Assembly (NCBI RefSeq): GCF_011745365.1
Contig: NW_024468911.1
Location: 310,001 to 374,000 of the forward strand
Reading direction: 5' to 3'
Source: Cryphonectria parasitica EP155
Lineage: Eukaryota > Ascomycota > Sordariomycetes > Diaporthales > Cryphonectriaceae
Length of the DNA: 64,000 bases
Below are positions 45,311 to 57,864 of this stretch, one piece after another. The notes under the pieces were generated by a model, which made no database searches, was not told the origin of the DNA, and saw only the letters and a program-made list of their open reading frames with translations. The translations under genes and the position numbers were made by a program. How positions within the stretch are numbered: position 1 is the first letter of the stretch; each line of letters begins with the position of its first letter.

Positions 45311-48300
45311 GGACGGAGAGGGAGAGGAGGCGAACGAGGACAGGTCAGGAGGAGGAGGGCGGATATTGTGTGCCTTTGAGCTGGTGGCATGCACCCCGAA
45401 CGCGGACGAGGAGGGTCGAGGACGGGGAGAAGAGGGTCGTCGGGGTTGTTGTTGTTGTTGTTGCTGCTGACAATTGGGAGGCTGTTCGGATCGACCAGTG
45501 CTAGTGCTGGCTTCGATGCCACTGCTGCCGCAGAAACTACTGGCGGTTCTGCTGGCAGGTCGTAAGGGGGCGGGGCCGTTGCCCTATAGAATGGAGGTCG
45601 AGGTTGATGAATATTTGAACAGTATAATCGCGAAACTGGTCAGTTTCCGATGCTTGCGACTTGCGTTTGTGTGTCCCTGTCTGGAGCGACCGTGGGGGAT
45701 AATATATATTTATGTATGTATATGTGTGTGTATATATATCTCCACCACGGCTGCTTCTCGTTGCGCTCGGGACAGACTATAAGTCTCGTCCTCAGGTTGC
45801 AGCTGGATGGACGTGGTAAGAAAACAACCAAAAAGAAAAAAAAAGTGCTGATGAAAGGCAGTATAGACGACGATTCCCTGCGAGGACCAGTCGAGGCGGG
45901 AGAACAGTGGACCAGTAACGACAGAAATATAGGGTGATGTAGAGGAGGATGTTTAAATAAGGTTATGGCCAAAAGAGGCTGCTGCTGAAGTGGCTGGTAT
46001 CGTGGACGTGGTGTTAGCGTCGTGGGCGAGGGCGGGTATCAACGGGTGCAGAGGCGAGTGTCTGGAGAAGTGGTGGTGGAAGGTCGACGGCAGCAGGGTG
46101 GAGGACGCGTCAATGTAAGAAGAACGAGGGCAAGGACCAGGAGATGGTGGTGGTGGAGGAGAAGAAGAAGAAGAAGAAGAAGAAGAAGAAGGACGGGGAC
46201 AAGAAGGGCGAAGACGACGAGGACGAGGACGAGGAGGAGGCGGCCAATTGGGAGTGGCCTGGAATTGCAGTCACGGCAGGGAGTGAAAGTGGTGTCGATG
46301 TCGACGTCGGATTTGGAGTCGGCCTGGATAGTAACGAAGGAGGCTGCAGGTGATGGTGGAGCCCGAGGTCCATAATTTTTTTCCTCTTCTTCTCTTTTTC
46401 TTCTCTGCTGCCCCTCCCCCCTCCCCTCCTCCTCCTGCCTGGGGTTTGCTTTTATTAATATTGAGGGACATACGGGAGCATGCACCCACCGAATTGGGAT
46501 TGCGAGCACCCACTCAACCGATCCACCTGTGCCGCCCACTGCTGGTTCTGATACTGTTACTGTCGCTGTGCTGTCCTGTCATAATCCGTGCCGCCCTTTT
46601 TTATTTTCTTCTCTTTTTCTCTCTCTCCCTCTTGTCCGCCATTCACTACGATCCACCCTTCACTATTCATTCACTTGCTTGGCTGTTCACACAGTTCACT
46701 GTTCAAACCTAGCCCACAACCCAACTACGCTCCACGGCTCGGCGGTCCTTGTCCTGGTACGGCGGTGGGCCCTGCCCCCCCTCTCCTCTCCCCAGGGCTC
46801 TCTGTCTGCAGGAGCCATCAGGGTGTATGGGTGCAGGTCTGGGCGGCCCACAAGGTAAGGAGAGTACTAGTACCACAGTACGCTCTAAAGGGTACTAGTA
46901 GTAGTAGTAGCTTGTTTGTGAAAAAGCAGGGCCAGAGAAAGATGGCTGGGACGGGAACTGTCGTATATGGGATAGCGTGTATGTATGCTGAGGATCGGAT
47001 GAGAAGGATGGATCGTAGGCCAAGCTTGCGTTCTGAACGAGGAAACAGAGAGGAAAGGACCAGCCCCCAAAACAAAAAATTAAAGTGAGTGGGAGTGGTG
47101 GGAAAAGTCGACAAGCATCAGGGGTGGGTACGACAGGGGGGCACGGGGGAGGAGCATTTTACGAGACGAACCTTCTCTCTTGCCATCACACACAGTACGC
47201 ACAGGGTGGCAGCCTCTCCACAAGAACAGTGCAGAACATGCCCACAGTAGGCGAAAGGGGACGGCGCCAGGGGCTGAACCAGGGTTCAGTCGCTGTACTA
47301 TGTAGCAGATGCAACGTTTTGGGGGAGGCAGGAGGATGAGGAGTGCCGCAGGGCAGGGGTTGGCCAAGCCAAAAGATGACAGGGTCAGCCCAGGTTCAGG
47401 TCGGGTCCAGGTTAGGTCAGGTCAGGTCATACAGAGTAAGGGTAGCAGGGCAACTCATAGATGTTGGCTGTACTTACTACGTACATGGCAATTACGAGTA
47501 AGAGAAGGTATCATCCCCTCCCTATTGTGAGTCTTCCAGCAGGTACACTGTATCTCAGCAACCGTAACGAGAGTAGTAGTAGTACCTCGCCAAGCAGCGT
47601 ATCAAAGAGCATTGTGGTAGTAGATGTTAACCCGTCATGCTCGTAAGTGTCTTGGATTCCCAGCTGGTACACACAAGCCTTGGAACAAACCACTGTGAAT
47701 GGGAGGGAGGCGGCTGTTGCAAAAGCAATCATGATAGCATCCGCGTACGCAGGACTATTCAGTCAGCACTTTATAATATCACAGCACAGTTCATAGTTAG
47801 CCCCATCCAGGGCTAAGGGCGCCTGCATCCCCGGGAGACACCAACAGGGGAGAAAACCTGGGATACATGGGCCGAACACGAGGCGAGAAGCAGATCCCTG
47901 AGAACAAGGAGAAAAAGGAAAGCAAAAAAAGAAAAGAAAAAAAAAGGAACCTCGGGACTGCAGCATACTATAACAGGTATTAGTATAGCTAGCTAGCCGT
48001 GTGCTTTGACCTTATGATACTATGATAATAATGGTAGGTAACCTCTGCTTCGACTATAGTAGGGACAAGCTTGTCGGAACTTGCCGAATTTCGTCAGTTC
48101 CTCCTGCCGTGGTGAGATGGTTCAACGTGAGGCTGTGAGATGGACCGAATGAAGTTGAGGGGCATGTCTGGTAGGAAAGTTTCTTGTTTTTTCCACCCCT
48201 CTCACTGTGCTGAATGATTAGGCTGTGTCGCTGCACTCGGAGAGTTATGAAAATAATATTATTCCCTCCAGTACTATGTATGTACTTCATAAACCCTCTT

Positions 48301-51300
48301 CACTACCCCCCCTATGGAGTGTACAGTGCTGATTGCAGTCCAGTTATGCCCAGCTATGCTAGTACACGCACACAGTGAGCCCGCATTAATAAAGATCTAC
48401 CCTGCGCAGTCTGCTACCATTATGGCTATGGTGAGAACAGGAAAGAGAGCGTGCTGACGCACTCGCGCGCGAGTGAGAGAGGAGAAAGAAAGAAAAGAAG
48501 AGTCCATGCTCCCGCTATTCAACCTGGCAGGGGTCCGGAGGAGGGGGGGGGGCGGCTAGCCTCGTTCAGCTCCAGGATCTCCGTTCAGGTCTCGTCTTCA
48601 GGGGGTGGGCACTGGGAGGGGTGCGAAGAGGGAACTCCCCAGACGCTACGAGTGGGTGGTGTTCACCGTTGCTCAGGGGGGAAGACTCACAATCCCACCT
48701 CGGCCGTAACCTCAAAAGTCCACAATCAGACATGACCCTCGCTCGATATTGGGGGGAAAAGAAAGAAGAAAGAGAGTAAGAAAGAAAAAAAGAACTCTCC
48801 TTCGTCTTTGTCGTCACCATCACAGATACTTATGCACACCTTAATGATCAAGATGGAGGGGAAGGGGAGGGGGGGAAAAGAAAGGAAAAAAAAAGGGGGG
48901 GGGGGGGTTCGATGTGTGATCGGGGAAGAAAGAAGCAAGATGTCAGAGGGAAGAACAGCCCACTGCCCCTCCCTCCTTGCCACCATACATAGTACCATAG
49001 CTGCATGGTTCACACACAGTTGCAGAGTAGTAGGTCCCAAGAATTCCTGACCTGTCACTTATGATGGAAAGGGAGTAGCAGAGCAGAGCCCACCCACCCT
49101 GACATGGCATACTTACGAGCTGCATTTTGTCTGTAGTCTGGAGATATGTCATATCCCAGGGTTGCATTCCCACTCCACCTTGTTATCCTCATCCTTGCTT
49201 GCCTGTCTCCCTCTTCGTCTTTGTCTCTCTCTCTCTTTCTCTCTCTCTCTCTCCTCTTCCTTCTTCCCTCCTGGTCTTCCTCAAGTGCATACACCTGGCT
49301 GTGCTGGCTGGCTGGGGGGGTTGAGGATGGACCATGGACGTGGACATGGACCCTACTACAGTACTCATTGGTGTGGTGCGTGTGTGTCTCCGCTCCCAAG
49401 CCCACTCCTAACCCACTCCTACCCTCGTCCTTGTCCTCTACTAGACCTTCTTCTTCTCCTCGTTCTTCCCCTTGTTATGCCCACTGTCCTCTATTGCCCA
49501 CTCAGACAATGGTCAAGGATCGTGGAAGGTGACGTGACCCCGCTCCAGAGGATCCAGAGGAGAAGGAAAAATGGAGGAAGGAAAAGAAGGAAACGTTGGA
49601 CAGGGAGGAAGAAAAGGAGGAGGAGGAGGAGCAGCCACCACAACCACGATTTTTTTCCCTCCCCTTCTTTTGGGGTTGACCAAATGGCCTGCAGCTGCGG
49701 ACGGGCAGAAGCGAGACATCAAGCGAAGCAAGGCAACACGCTGCTGGTATTGAAACGCCAACCCTCGCCTCACCTGCCAGAGATACGCGAGCCCGTGGGA
49801 ATCCATCTTAGCGGGAGCTTAAATTCACATCCGGAAAAGATTGTCCCGCAACCAAACAAGGTGTCAAGGTGCTGTGTCGGTCCATCAGGTTCAATTCTTG
49901 TCTTGAGTGTGTGTGTTTTTATCTGGTTGACGAGTGGTTGTGTTTTTTCTTTTGTTTCTCTTTTCTGGGGACTTTTCTTGGCCCCTCCCTGCTGGACAAC
50001 TACGAGGCAGAGGCTGACCCACAGAGGCGCGCGCCTCCTCCTCCTCTTCTTCTCCTTCCTCCACCCTTCTCGTCACCACCCATCATCAGAGCTGTCGAAT
50101 TGGGAAAGGCCTGGCAAGAAAGAAAACGGTACTAGAAGTGAACCTTGAGCAGCAAGCAGGCCCCCTTCTTCTTGATCTACGGCCCCTGGCCCTTGATCCC
50201 TGGCCCTCCTTCTCTTCTTGCTCAGGGCATGTGCAGCAGGGGAGGGGGGGGGGCCTGGACGTCTCCTTTCGGACACGGTGCAGACACACATACATAGCAC
50301 ACGCATTACTTTGTACATTGCTTCGCCGCTGCTGCACGTCCTGTGTGGTTACAGAAGTAAGAGAAAAGAATCTCCTTGAACGGAAGAGGAGGAGGAGCCA
50401 ACCCCTTCCCCCCTCCGGATCAGACCATATGGCTCCTGGCGGACGGTTTGGCCGGTTGTCTTTCCCCATTTCAGACCTCTTGAGTAAGATTGAGGAGGGA
50501 CTGTACGGGGCACATAACACGGGGCACAGTCACCACATAATAATACTGTACACATATTTGTAAGTACTTACGACTATGGTATCATAACGATAATGACATG
50601 GGCGGGCCACGGGCCACTGTCGACACTCCGTCCGTCCTCTCATCACCCCTAAATGTGTGTGTGTGTGTGTGTATTTGAAAGAGTGTATGATAGCAAGCCG
50701 TAATTGTATGTAACATATCGCCAGCGATGTCAACGTCAAGATCTATGATTTTGGTGGTTTCTTCCCCCTCCTCAATTCTGTTATATAAGGCTCATTCTCC
50801 TTTCCCTTCCTCTTCTTCTTTTTCTTCTTCTTCTTCTTGAGCGAACAAAAAAGCGACTTTATTACACAGACTCTTGATGTAAGTCTCCTTCCTTTTTCAC
50901 TCCACTGCTTACTTTACAAATAGAGCTGCTATTAGCCAGCCTGGGCATATTGCCAATGATCTCGTCGCAATAGCCTCAAATTACCCTCTGTGGGGCCCGT
51001 CATCTGTCTTCCCCAAGGTGGATATGGCGCGCCGCACAGTGGATACTACCATGGAACCCATGCTACTAGAGCAGTACATACTATCTATGGTACATAGTTC
51101 AGTGGTACATGTTCACAACCAGTCTGTCTGCACAGGGGGGCTTTGGGGCATTCCCAGACCGGTCTGCTCCTTCGCCAGGCGGCCAGGTCCAGACTAATGT
51201 GTACTTGTGGCCCCCGCCAAGGCTTGTTGTGCTGTGCTATACTGTGCGCTGTCTGAATGCCTAAGAAAACAGAAACCCTGCTTGCTTGACAGTTCTTCGA

Positions 51301-53346
51301 GGACCGAGCGCCACCAAAAAAAAAAAAAAATAATAATAATAAAAAATAAGGAGGGGATGAACGCAAGAAGAGAGAGAGGAGACAGAGAGAAGGGAAAAGG
51401 AAGAAAGGGACAGAAGAAGACAAAAAAATACAATGTGCAGGGTACTTTTCGGGCACAAGTATCCTCTCAAAAGAGAAAGCTTGTTCTGGCCGCGGACCTC
51501 TGCCGGCGGATGCTGATCCCCATCCGCTCGCCAGAGGCCCAGCCCTGGACCAAAACAACCACTGCAGCCCGAGTGGGGATCCTTTCGAGATTGGCGAGTT
51601 CGCATCAAATCTTGGGTGTGGCCCGGTTAGGGTAGTCAACTCCGGTGGTTCACGACCAGGGGAGTACCCAGAAGCATCCCATCGTCCTCACAGTCGTCGT
51701 CCTCCTCCTGCTGATCTCTGGCATGCGAGCATGCAAGTGACCCAAACCAGCCTCTATTGCTGCAGGTGCAGCTGCTGTTGTTCCAAGCAGCAGCCATAGC
51801 AGGTGTGTCAGAACAGACCTGACACCAGAAGGAGACGGGGGCCCAAGCGGAACGAGTTTTCTCCAGGGCTGCGGAGTGTGAACAAGGCTTATGTTTCCTT
51901 CACCGTGGCCCTCTCTATCAAGATGCACAATCCATAGCATAGCATCCGACAGGTTGTGAATCTGAAATATGCATGGGGACTTGTTGCGTTGCTTGCATCG
52001 ATAGACATGGGCAGGCAGATCTCGGTGTTGACTGCAGTATCGTTTCTTTAGAAGAGGAGTAAAGGGGAAAGGGGGGAGGGGGGGACAGAGATCGAGATTG
52101 TAATGTGCCCTCTCACACTTCTCTTCATCACGGAGTGACTTGCGGTGCCCTCTCTACCTTCCCCTCCGCGCTTGTCTACCAATCACTAAGCACTTGACCA
52201 CGAAAAAGAAAGAGAGAGAAGAACAGGAACAGGAACAGGAAAAAGAAAGAAAAGGAAATGGTGCGATCCTTCTGGAACTGACCCAGCCCGAGACCCCGAG
52301 ATGTTCAATCCCCATTCCATTGACGCTCCCTGTTGGCGTAACATCACATGCATGTACATCCTTTTCCCGTACTGTCGCAAACCAGCAGCAAGATGAGACG
52401 AGCCAGGGGTGGGGGGAGGGGGGAATCATGCCTGGCCCCCGAAGGACGGGCGGGAGACGCAGGGCATGTGCGCTGTGCGTGTGCGTGCGCGTGTGTGCGC
52501 CACAAAAGAGATGTTTGTGACAAAAGTTCCGCTCCCTAAGACAATTCGATACGCCTCGTGCTGAGCTCGGTAGAATTACAGCCCGCCCCGATACACAGCT
52601 TCTCACCCCCTTTGCTATCCATCATCCGTTTCGATCCTGTCAAGGCGTTCCAGGTAAGAACAAAGGCTGAGGGACGGGGAACTGTGTGGTAAGAAACGAC
52701 GAACCCCAACACATCATTACTCCCTTTCCAGGCGTGGTCCAGTATAGATTTTGAGGGGGGGTTGTTTTTGCATTTCATAATCGCCCTTCTCTGACGTCGA
52801 CCAGCAAGGTTTACGAAACCCTTTCCTCTGGGACTGTGTTTCTCCATATGGATTCACCTGCCGCCGGAGCCCCGGGCCGTTCCTCCCTGGCGTGCTCGGT
52901 CTAGCAAGTCCTGCGCCCCACGGCGACGACATAACAATATTACTACCACCACTGGCGCCCGGCGGGCGTGATAGCATCGAACAGTGATGGTCTTTGTGTG
53001 AAGATATTGTTGTATTTTCCAATGCTCTATGCGCTCTTCCAAGCCTAATGTCCTTCCCCCTTCCCACTTTTCGGCTCCTCGGCCGTGCCAGCGTTTCTGG
53101 TGGGTAGCATTGATCATGAGTGAGTGAGCGAGCGCGGGAAAAAGGGGGGGAGGGGGATGCACAAGTCCGTTTTTGGACTCCCACCTAAGTCGTGCATCCT
53201 GGCGGAGAGTTCACGCCCCATTCGAGGGCCGCTCACCTGCTCCACGCTCCAGTCAATGGTGCCGACCTGCAGGAAGACAATCTCACCTGCCATGATCCAC
53301 AGGCTGCGTTTGACGCAAGAGTGCCCAAGCTGTCCAGCCAAGCGTT
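45311..53346. other. 8 kb gene-free, low-complexity interval upstream of the Zn2Cys6 gene
   Basis: I see no supported coding sequence. It contains a GAA run (46159-46191), TAG runs (46898-46913), CT and TC tracts (49205-49260), G runs (48540-48550, 48894-48907), a GT run (50656-50672) and A runs (51316-51330). GTACTA-rich patches lie at about 46865-46913, 50540-50590 and 51050-51110. Open frames up to 328 codons occur but are repeat-derived. The first exon(s) and long 5' leader of the transcription factor may lie at its left end, and the 3' end of the NatA gene bounds it on the right. Confidence 0.45.
46159..46191. repeat. GAA trinucleotide microsatellite, 11 units
   Basis: This is a perfect GAA run flanked by further purine-rich sequence. 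It creates Lys- and Glu-rich plus-strand frames with no other support. Confidence 0.9.
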
Positions 53347-56087
53347 CTAGGCAAAGACTGAAGACTCTGGCCATTTCTGCTGCGCCGTCTTCTGGAATCC
53401 ATCCACCTCTCCGCTCTTCCAGGCTCTCAGCACGTCTTGCGCGTCCTTTGCGTCCTCCACCTTGATGTCGTCGAGCTGCAAGAGGGCCACAACATCCTTG
53501 GCAAGCTTGCCACGGTCCTCGCCAAGCCGAGCCTGAACACGAATGCTTGACAGCACGTGCTGCGGACTGATCTTGTGCTTCTCTCGGTACTCTTGGTTGA
53601 GCTTGGCCAAGTCCGCCGATGCGGACACTTCTGTGAACTCGGCGTTGATAACCTCTGTGACCTTGGGTGGGAGCGTCGCCAGATCAGTGTTCAGAGCGTG
53701 CCGTAGCCGAATGGCCTGCTCATGGGCCTTGGGATCCTCCGCATCCAACGACAGCGCGGCCTTTAGGCATCGTAGTGCAAGAAGATACTTCTCTGCTTCA
53801 TTGTCAGTCCACTCGCCATTACAAGAGGTTCATTCCATCCTGGGTGGGATGGCATTGTTGTCATGGAGGGCTTCAAACTTACTCCGGAGGATGAGCACCT
53901 CAAAGGCGGTGGTCTGCGCCTGAATGCTCTTGGGGCTGCACTGCAACATCGGACTGATAAACCTCATGGCGTCTGCCAGCGGCTCGGTGGTGGCGGCGAG
54001 CTTGGCTCCGAGGGGGTCGTCATCCTGCTTCTTCTGGGCATCCGGGTCAGGCTTGACCCCCTTCTTGTTGGGATCCTGCTTGGCCGCCTTCTCGGCAGAC
54101 TCGCGCTCCAGGCGCTGGGCCTCCTTCCTGGCCTTCTTTGCGGCCTTCTTCTTCTCCAGCGCGTCGTCGCCGTTGGCATTGCCATTCTCGGTGCCGTTGA
54201 CCCCGTTCGCGGCTTTCTCTTCCTGCTGCTCGTATATGCGCAGGTAGGCGTTGGCAGCGCCGACTGCAACGCGGGTGTAGAATGGGTGGTCCCTCAGGTG
54301 GTCCTCCCACCGGACCATGTCAATGTAGGCTCGTATCATGCCCTTGCGGAGCGAGAAGCCGTGAAAATCGAACTGGTCCTCCTGCCATATGTCAAAGATG
54401 TTGAAGACAGCATGGAACCTCTTCAGGGCAAGCCCCAAGTTGCCGAGGCGCGCATTCGCCTCGCCATCCTCGGTCAGGAACCAGACGCTCTGCATGTCCA
54501 GCAGGTCCGCAAGGGGGCCGCCGGGCGTGTCAGCCTTAGTGAACATGCCCATCGTCTTGAGTGCCCTGTCCAGCTCGTTGTTCCGCAGCTGGTACTTGGC
54601 GGCCTTGGTGTTAATGTATCGATCCCTGGTGTCGAGCTCTCGGGCGTGCTCCATGGCCTCCGAGGCCTTCTGCGGGTTGCCGTAGTACTTCCATATCCGC
54701 GCTCTTGTCATGGCAAAATTCACATTCTCTGGGTCCTCCTCGATAGCCTTGTCCACATACTCCATCGCCCGGGGGAGGTCGCGGCTGCGGTAGTAGCTGT
54801 AGTGCTGGGCGAGGTAGAAGACGGCTGCACCCCTGCCCCTCGAGCTGTCACCCTCGGCGGCGGCGGTGGAGAGATACTCGTCGACAACGTCTCGTAGTGT
54901 CGCCTTCTTGAATTCGTCCGCGTACAGGTGCTTCAGGTTGGCAAAGGTAGACGGGATGCCCTTGTCGAGGACCATGGCCAGGTATGACTTAGCTGCGGCC
55001 TTGAACTCGTCACCTAGTCCGTGTCAGCACATGCATCCGCGAAGGGGGGAGGGGGTGCGGCAATCCTGATGAACCCGCCCTCCCAGTAGACGGTCATTGC
55101 TGTGTAGCAGGCGCAGCCAGCAGCAGCAGCAGCAGCAGCAGCAGGAGGAGGAGGAGGAGGGAGGAGGAAAGGAGCCTTACCGGTTAGGAAGTCTAGCGGG
55201 AGCCGTTTCGCGGCGTCACAACGGGGAAACTTGACGGCGTACTCGTCATAGATGGCCTTGCGGCTAAGGAGGTCGTCTCCGGCGGAAAGATCTGACACCT
55301 CAACCAGGGCGTCATAGTACTCGGCGTGGTCGGGATTCCGGTCCAGGAGAGCGCGCCAGGCTTGAGATGCCTCCTCCTTGTTTCCCAGCTCGGTCAGGTA
55401 CCGGGCGCGAGCCTCCAGGTAGGCCAGGCGATCCAGGTTGTGTTTGCAGGCAGACTCGAGGTGGTCAAGGGCCCTCTGGAAGTCGCCGGTCTCGGCGATG
55501 ATCATGTTGTGGTACAGGAGGGCCTCGGAATGCTCGAGATCGGAGCGGGCAGGCTGAGTCTTCAGGGTGTCTTCAAAGGTCTTGAGGATGTTCTCGGCGT
55601 CTGTCAGGTTCCCGGCGAGGTGGTGGGCGATGGCGAGGCCGGTCCAGCTCTGTCTGAGGGCAGGACGGGCCTGCAGCATGGCCAGCCTGCTCTGGACATA
55701 ACCCTGGTAGTCGCGCATCTGGATCTGGAGGACGGCGAGGTCTCGCTGGATCTGGCTCGACTCGGGCTCGAGCCTGAGGGCGAAGCGGTAGGCTTTGATG
55801 GCTTCCTCGAAATTCTTATTGGAGCGGTACAGCAGGCCGTAGACGTGCCAGCAGATATGGGACTTCATGTCGATGGTTAGAGACTCCTTGCCCAGGGCAA
55901 AGGCCTCCTCGGTCTTGCCCTGGGCATTGAGGATGAGGGCCTTCATGGCCATCGTATCCCCATGCTTTGGGTTCTTCTTGAGGATCTGCTCGGCAGCTTT
56001 GAGACCGCGCTTGTACTGCTTCTCCTCATAGTTGCGGACGACCTGACGAAAGAGGTTGCCCTCTCTCGTGCTCAGAGGTTGTGGCAT
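53347..56087 (-). CDS. NAT1: NatA N-terminal acetyltransferase auxiliary subunit (Nat1/NAA15)
   Basis: This is the TPR scaffold that binds the catalytic subunit Ard1/NAA10 and the ribosome for co-translational N-terminal acetylation. The ATG at 56087 starts MPQPLSTREGNLFRQVVRNY, the typical first TPR of the family. Exons are 55181-56087, 53883-55013 and 53347-53792, giving about 827 residues, close to yeast Nat1 (854). TPR helices run through exons 1 and 2: KQYKRGLKAAEQILKKNPKH, WHVYGLLYRSNKNFEEAIKA, FALRLEPESSQIQRDLAVLQ and FYLAQHYSYYRSRDLPRAME. A highly charged Lys/Ala/Glu region (KKKAAKKARKEAQRLERESA) and a Pro/Asp/Lys stretch follow. The C-terminus is KWPESSVFA. Intron 1 (55014-55180) carries short CAG and GGA runs. 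The acceptor of the last intron is ambiguous by a few bases (KKYLL or TEKYLL). Confidence 0.93.
55117..55160. repeat. CAG and GGA triplet runs inside NAT1 intron 1
   Basis: About eight GCA/CAG units followed by six GGA units sit inside the 167-base first intron of the NatA gene. On the transcribed strand this is a pyrimidine-rich TCC run followed by TGC units, lying between donor and branch site. Confidence 0.85.
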
Positions 56088-57179
56088 CGGGGAGGAGGAG
56101 GTGGTGGGAGGTGGGAGGTGCGTGTGCGTGTGCGTGTGCGTGTGCGTGTGCGTGTGCGTTAGGCGCCGGGCGTGATGCGAGCTCGTCGGAAGGCCCCTTT
56201 GCAAGTGGAAGCCGGGCTGGGGAGACGCCTGGGGCTGTCTGAGCTGGCGAATTGGTCTCTCGTAATGAGACTACTTGCAGCGTCGTGTCGTCTTTCTTGT
56301 CTCTCTTTATGGACAGTAAACCCAGACCAGGAGTGTGTGTCCAGTGTAGAGACGAGGTGGGGCGACAAGAGAGCGGGGCCAGAGGAGAGAAGAGATATTG
56401 GCTCAGGCAATAACCCAAGAAACCACAAATAAAAATGGCCAGGCTGCTGCTGGTGGTGGCTGTGGTAGTGGTTCGTAGTAGGTATAGTAGTAGTGATTGA
56501 GCTCGTGGTGGTGGGAATTCGTGGGTGGGGGTCGAGCCAGAGTTGTACCCCGTCTGCCTGGCTACGTACGATGTTACTATGTAAGTATGCAGTTAAAAAA
56601 AAAAAAAAAAAACCGAACGGAAGAGAGGAGCTCCAAGTTTTGGCGTGCAAGCTTGTGGGCCACTTGACAATCCTTGCCAGTCAGGGCCCAGGTGGGCTGG
56701 CTGGGTTAAATGCAATGGTTTGGTGGGGTCAGTTGAGACAGCCAGGCACGCCGGCCTAGGAGCTTCCCGATAAGATAAGGGGAGCTATCCTCTGAAGACA
56801 ATGCTACCATAGTACAGAGTAGGTAGCTGTAAGTAGTACTATAAGTACCATAGCATACTAGCATTGATCACTATCCTGCCACCCACCTTTGCCCCCCATC
56901 TGGCTGGTACCTGTCTGTTATTATTTATGTTCTTCTATTTTTGTGTGTATCATCATCATTGTTCTTTTTTTAATTCATTTATTTGTCTTTTCATCAGTCT
57001 TCTTTTCGAGAGGAAGTCGAAACCCCATAAGTTTCCTGGGTATAGACCTACCCTTGTTGTAGTTGTCATCATGAAGGTATCAGTAGGTAGAAGAAGACAC
57101 GACAACACATAAAGGCTGCACGCAGTATTACTCTGCCTTGCCCCTACTCCCCACCCTTCCCTCCTCCATAGCTCATATG
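56088..57179. other. Intergenic region with GTGTGC repeat and A18 run
   Basis: It holds the NatA gene leader and promoter. A GTGCGT/GTGTGC hexanucleotide run (56120-56159) lies 33 bases upstream of the NatA ATG. An A18 run is at 56595-56612, and a GTACTATAAGTACC-like palindromic patch at 56812-56850. No gene was seen; a frame at 56864-57112 is T-rich and unsupported. Confidence 0.45.
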
Positions 57180-57864
57180 CTATGCACCAGCATGCTCCCC
57201 CCTCCAGCTGGCGAGGGCAACCTGCCAGTCCTGGGCGTCTGAGTCACCGCACCTGTCCCTGACGAGACCCCACGTCCTGGTCCTAACGATACGCTCGACG
57301 CCCTCTTCCTGCCGCACCAGCATCGCCAGCTGTGCCGTCCTAGGCTCGGTGGGGAAGAATCTCGCTGAGTAGGGGTCCAGCCTCTCGTCGGGCACTCTCC
57401 CCCTGTTCCTCTCGAGTTCTGCGCCCCGCGCGGCAGCCGCCGGGTCGTCCGGGTCAGGACTGGTGGCGACGGCGGCGCAGTAGCTCAGGATGTCGGAGCG
57501 GGCCTGCCATGATGGGAAGAGCACCTGGTCCTTGAAGGCCCTACATGAGCGGGCGTCGATCTGGCGGTGGTTCGACGGTCGCGGGTTGCGCTGCCATGTC
57601 GAGCTGGGATCGAAGCCTGCCGATGCAGGAGTGACGAGCGCGTTCAGGTTCTGGGCGATGGTATCATCAATCGTACCGCGGGAGATCCGCAGGAAGTCTA
57701 TCGGGGGAGGAGCAGGGGGGTAGTGGGCAATGGTGTCAGACATGAGCTCTCATTATTTTTCCCCACAACAGACAAAGGGGAAGAATGGTATACATACCAC
57801 GTAATGCTGTCGAAGAGAAGCAGAACTGCGGTGTGAGCTTTGGCTGAGCCGTAGGCTCGCTCAT
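57180..57864 (-). CDS. MIX23: MIX23/Cid2 family protein of the mitochondrial intermembrane space
   Basis: Members of this family (human CCDC58, S. pombe caffeine-induced death protein 2) are small intermembrane-space proteins linked to mitochondrial protein import. Exon 1 (57798-57864) encodes MSEPTAQPKLTPQFCFSSTA up to LR, and exon 2 (57180-57697) continues DFLRISRGTIDDTIAQNLNA; the intron 57698-57797 has GTATGT and ATAG ends. The product is 194 residues. The conserved cysteine block is RSCRAFKDQVLFPSWQARSD followed by ILSYC, with further cysteines in QFC and VRDRC. This matches the pattern of human CCDC58, including the shared RTIDDxI element near the N-terminus and a W-x-x-x-x-x-R-C motif near the end. 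An ATG at 57743 is inside the intron and would drop the conserved start, so I reject it. Confidence 0.86.

Noticed and set aside
49162..50148. 328-codon plus-strand frame in the gene desert
   Set aside because: It is built from CT, GGA and G-run low-complexity sequence, with Leu/Ser then Arg/Lys runs, and has no domain, no sensible splicing and no codon bias like true genes here.
53863..54897. 344-codon plus-strand frame opposite the NatA subunit
   Set aside because: Shadow of TPR-coding exon 2; Leu/Gly/Val-rich composition without homology.
57741..57743. ATG giving an intron-free MIX23 start
   Set aside because: It falls inside an intron and would replace the conserved LTPQFCFSSTALR start by unrelated residues; splicing at 57697/57798 restores the family sequence.
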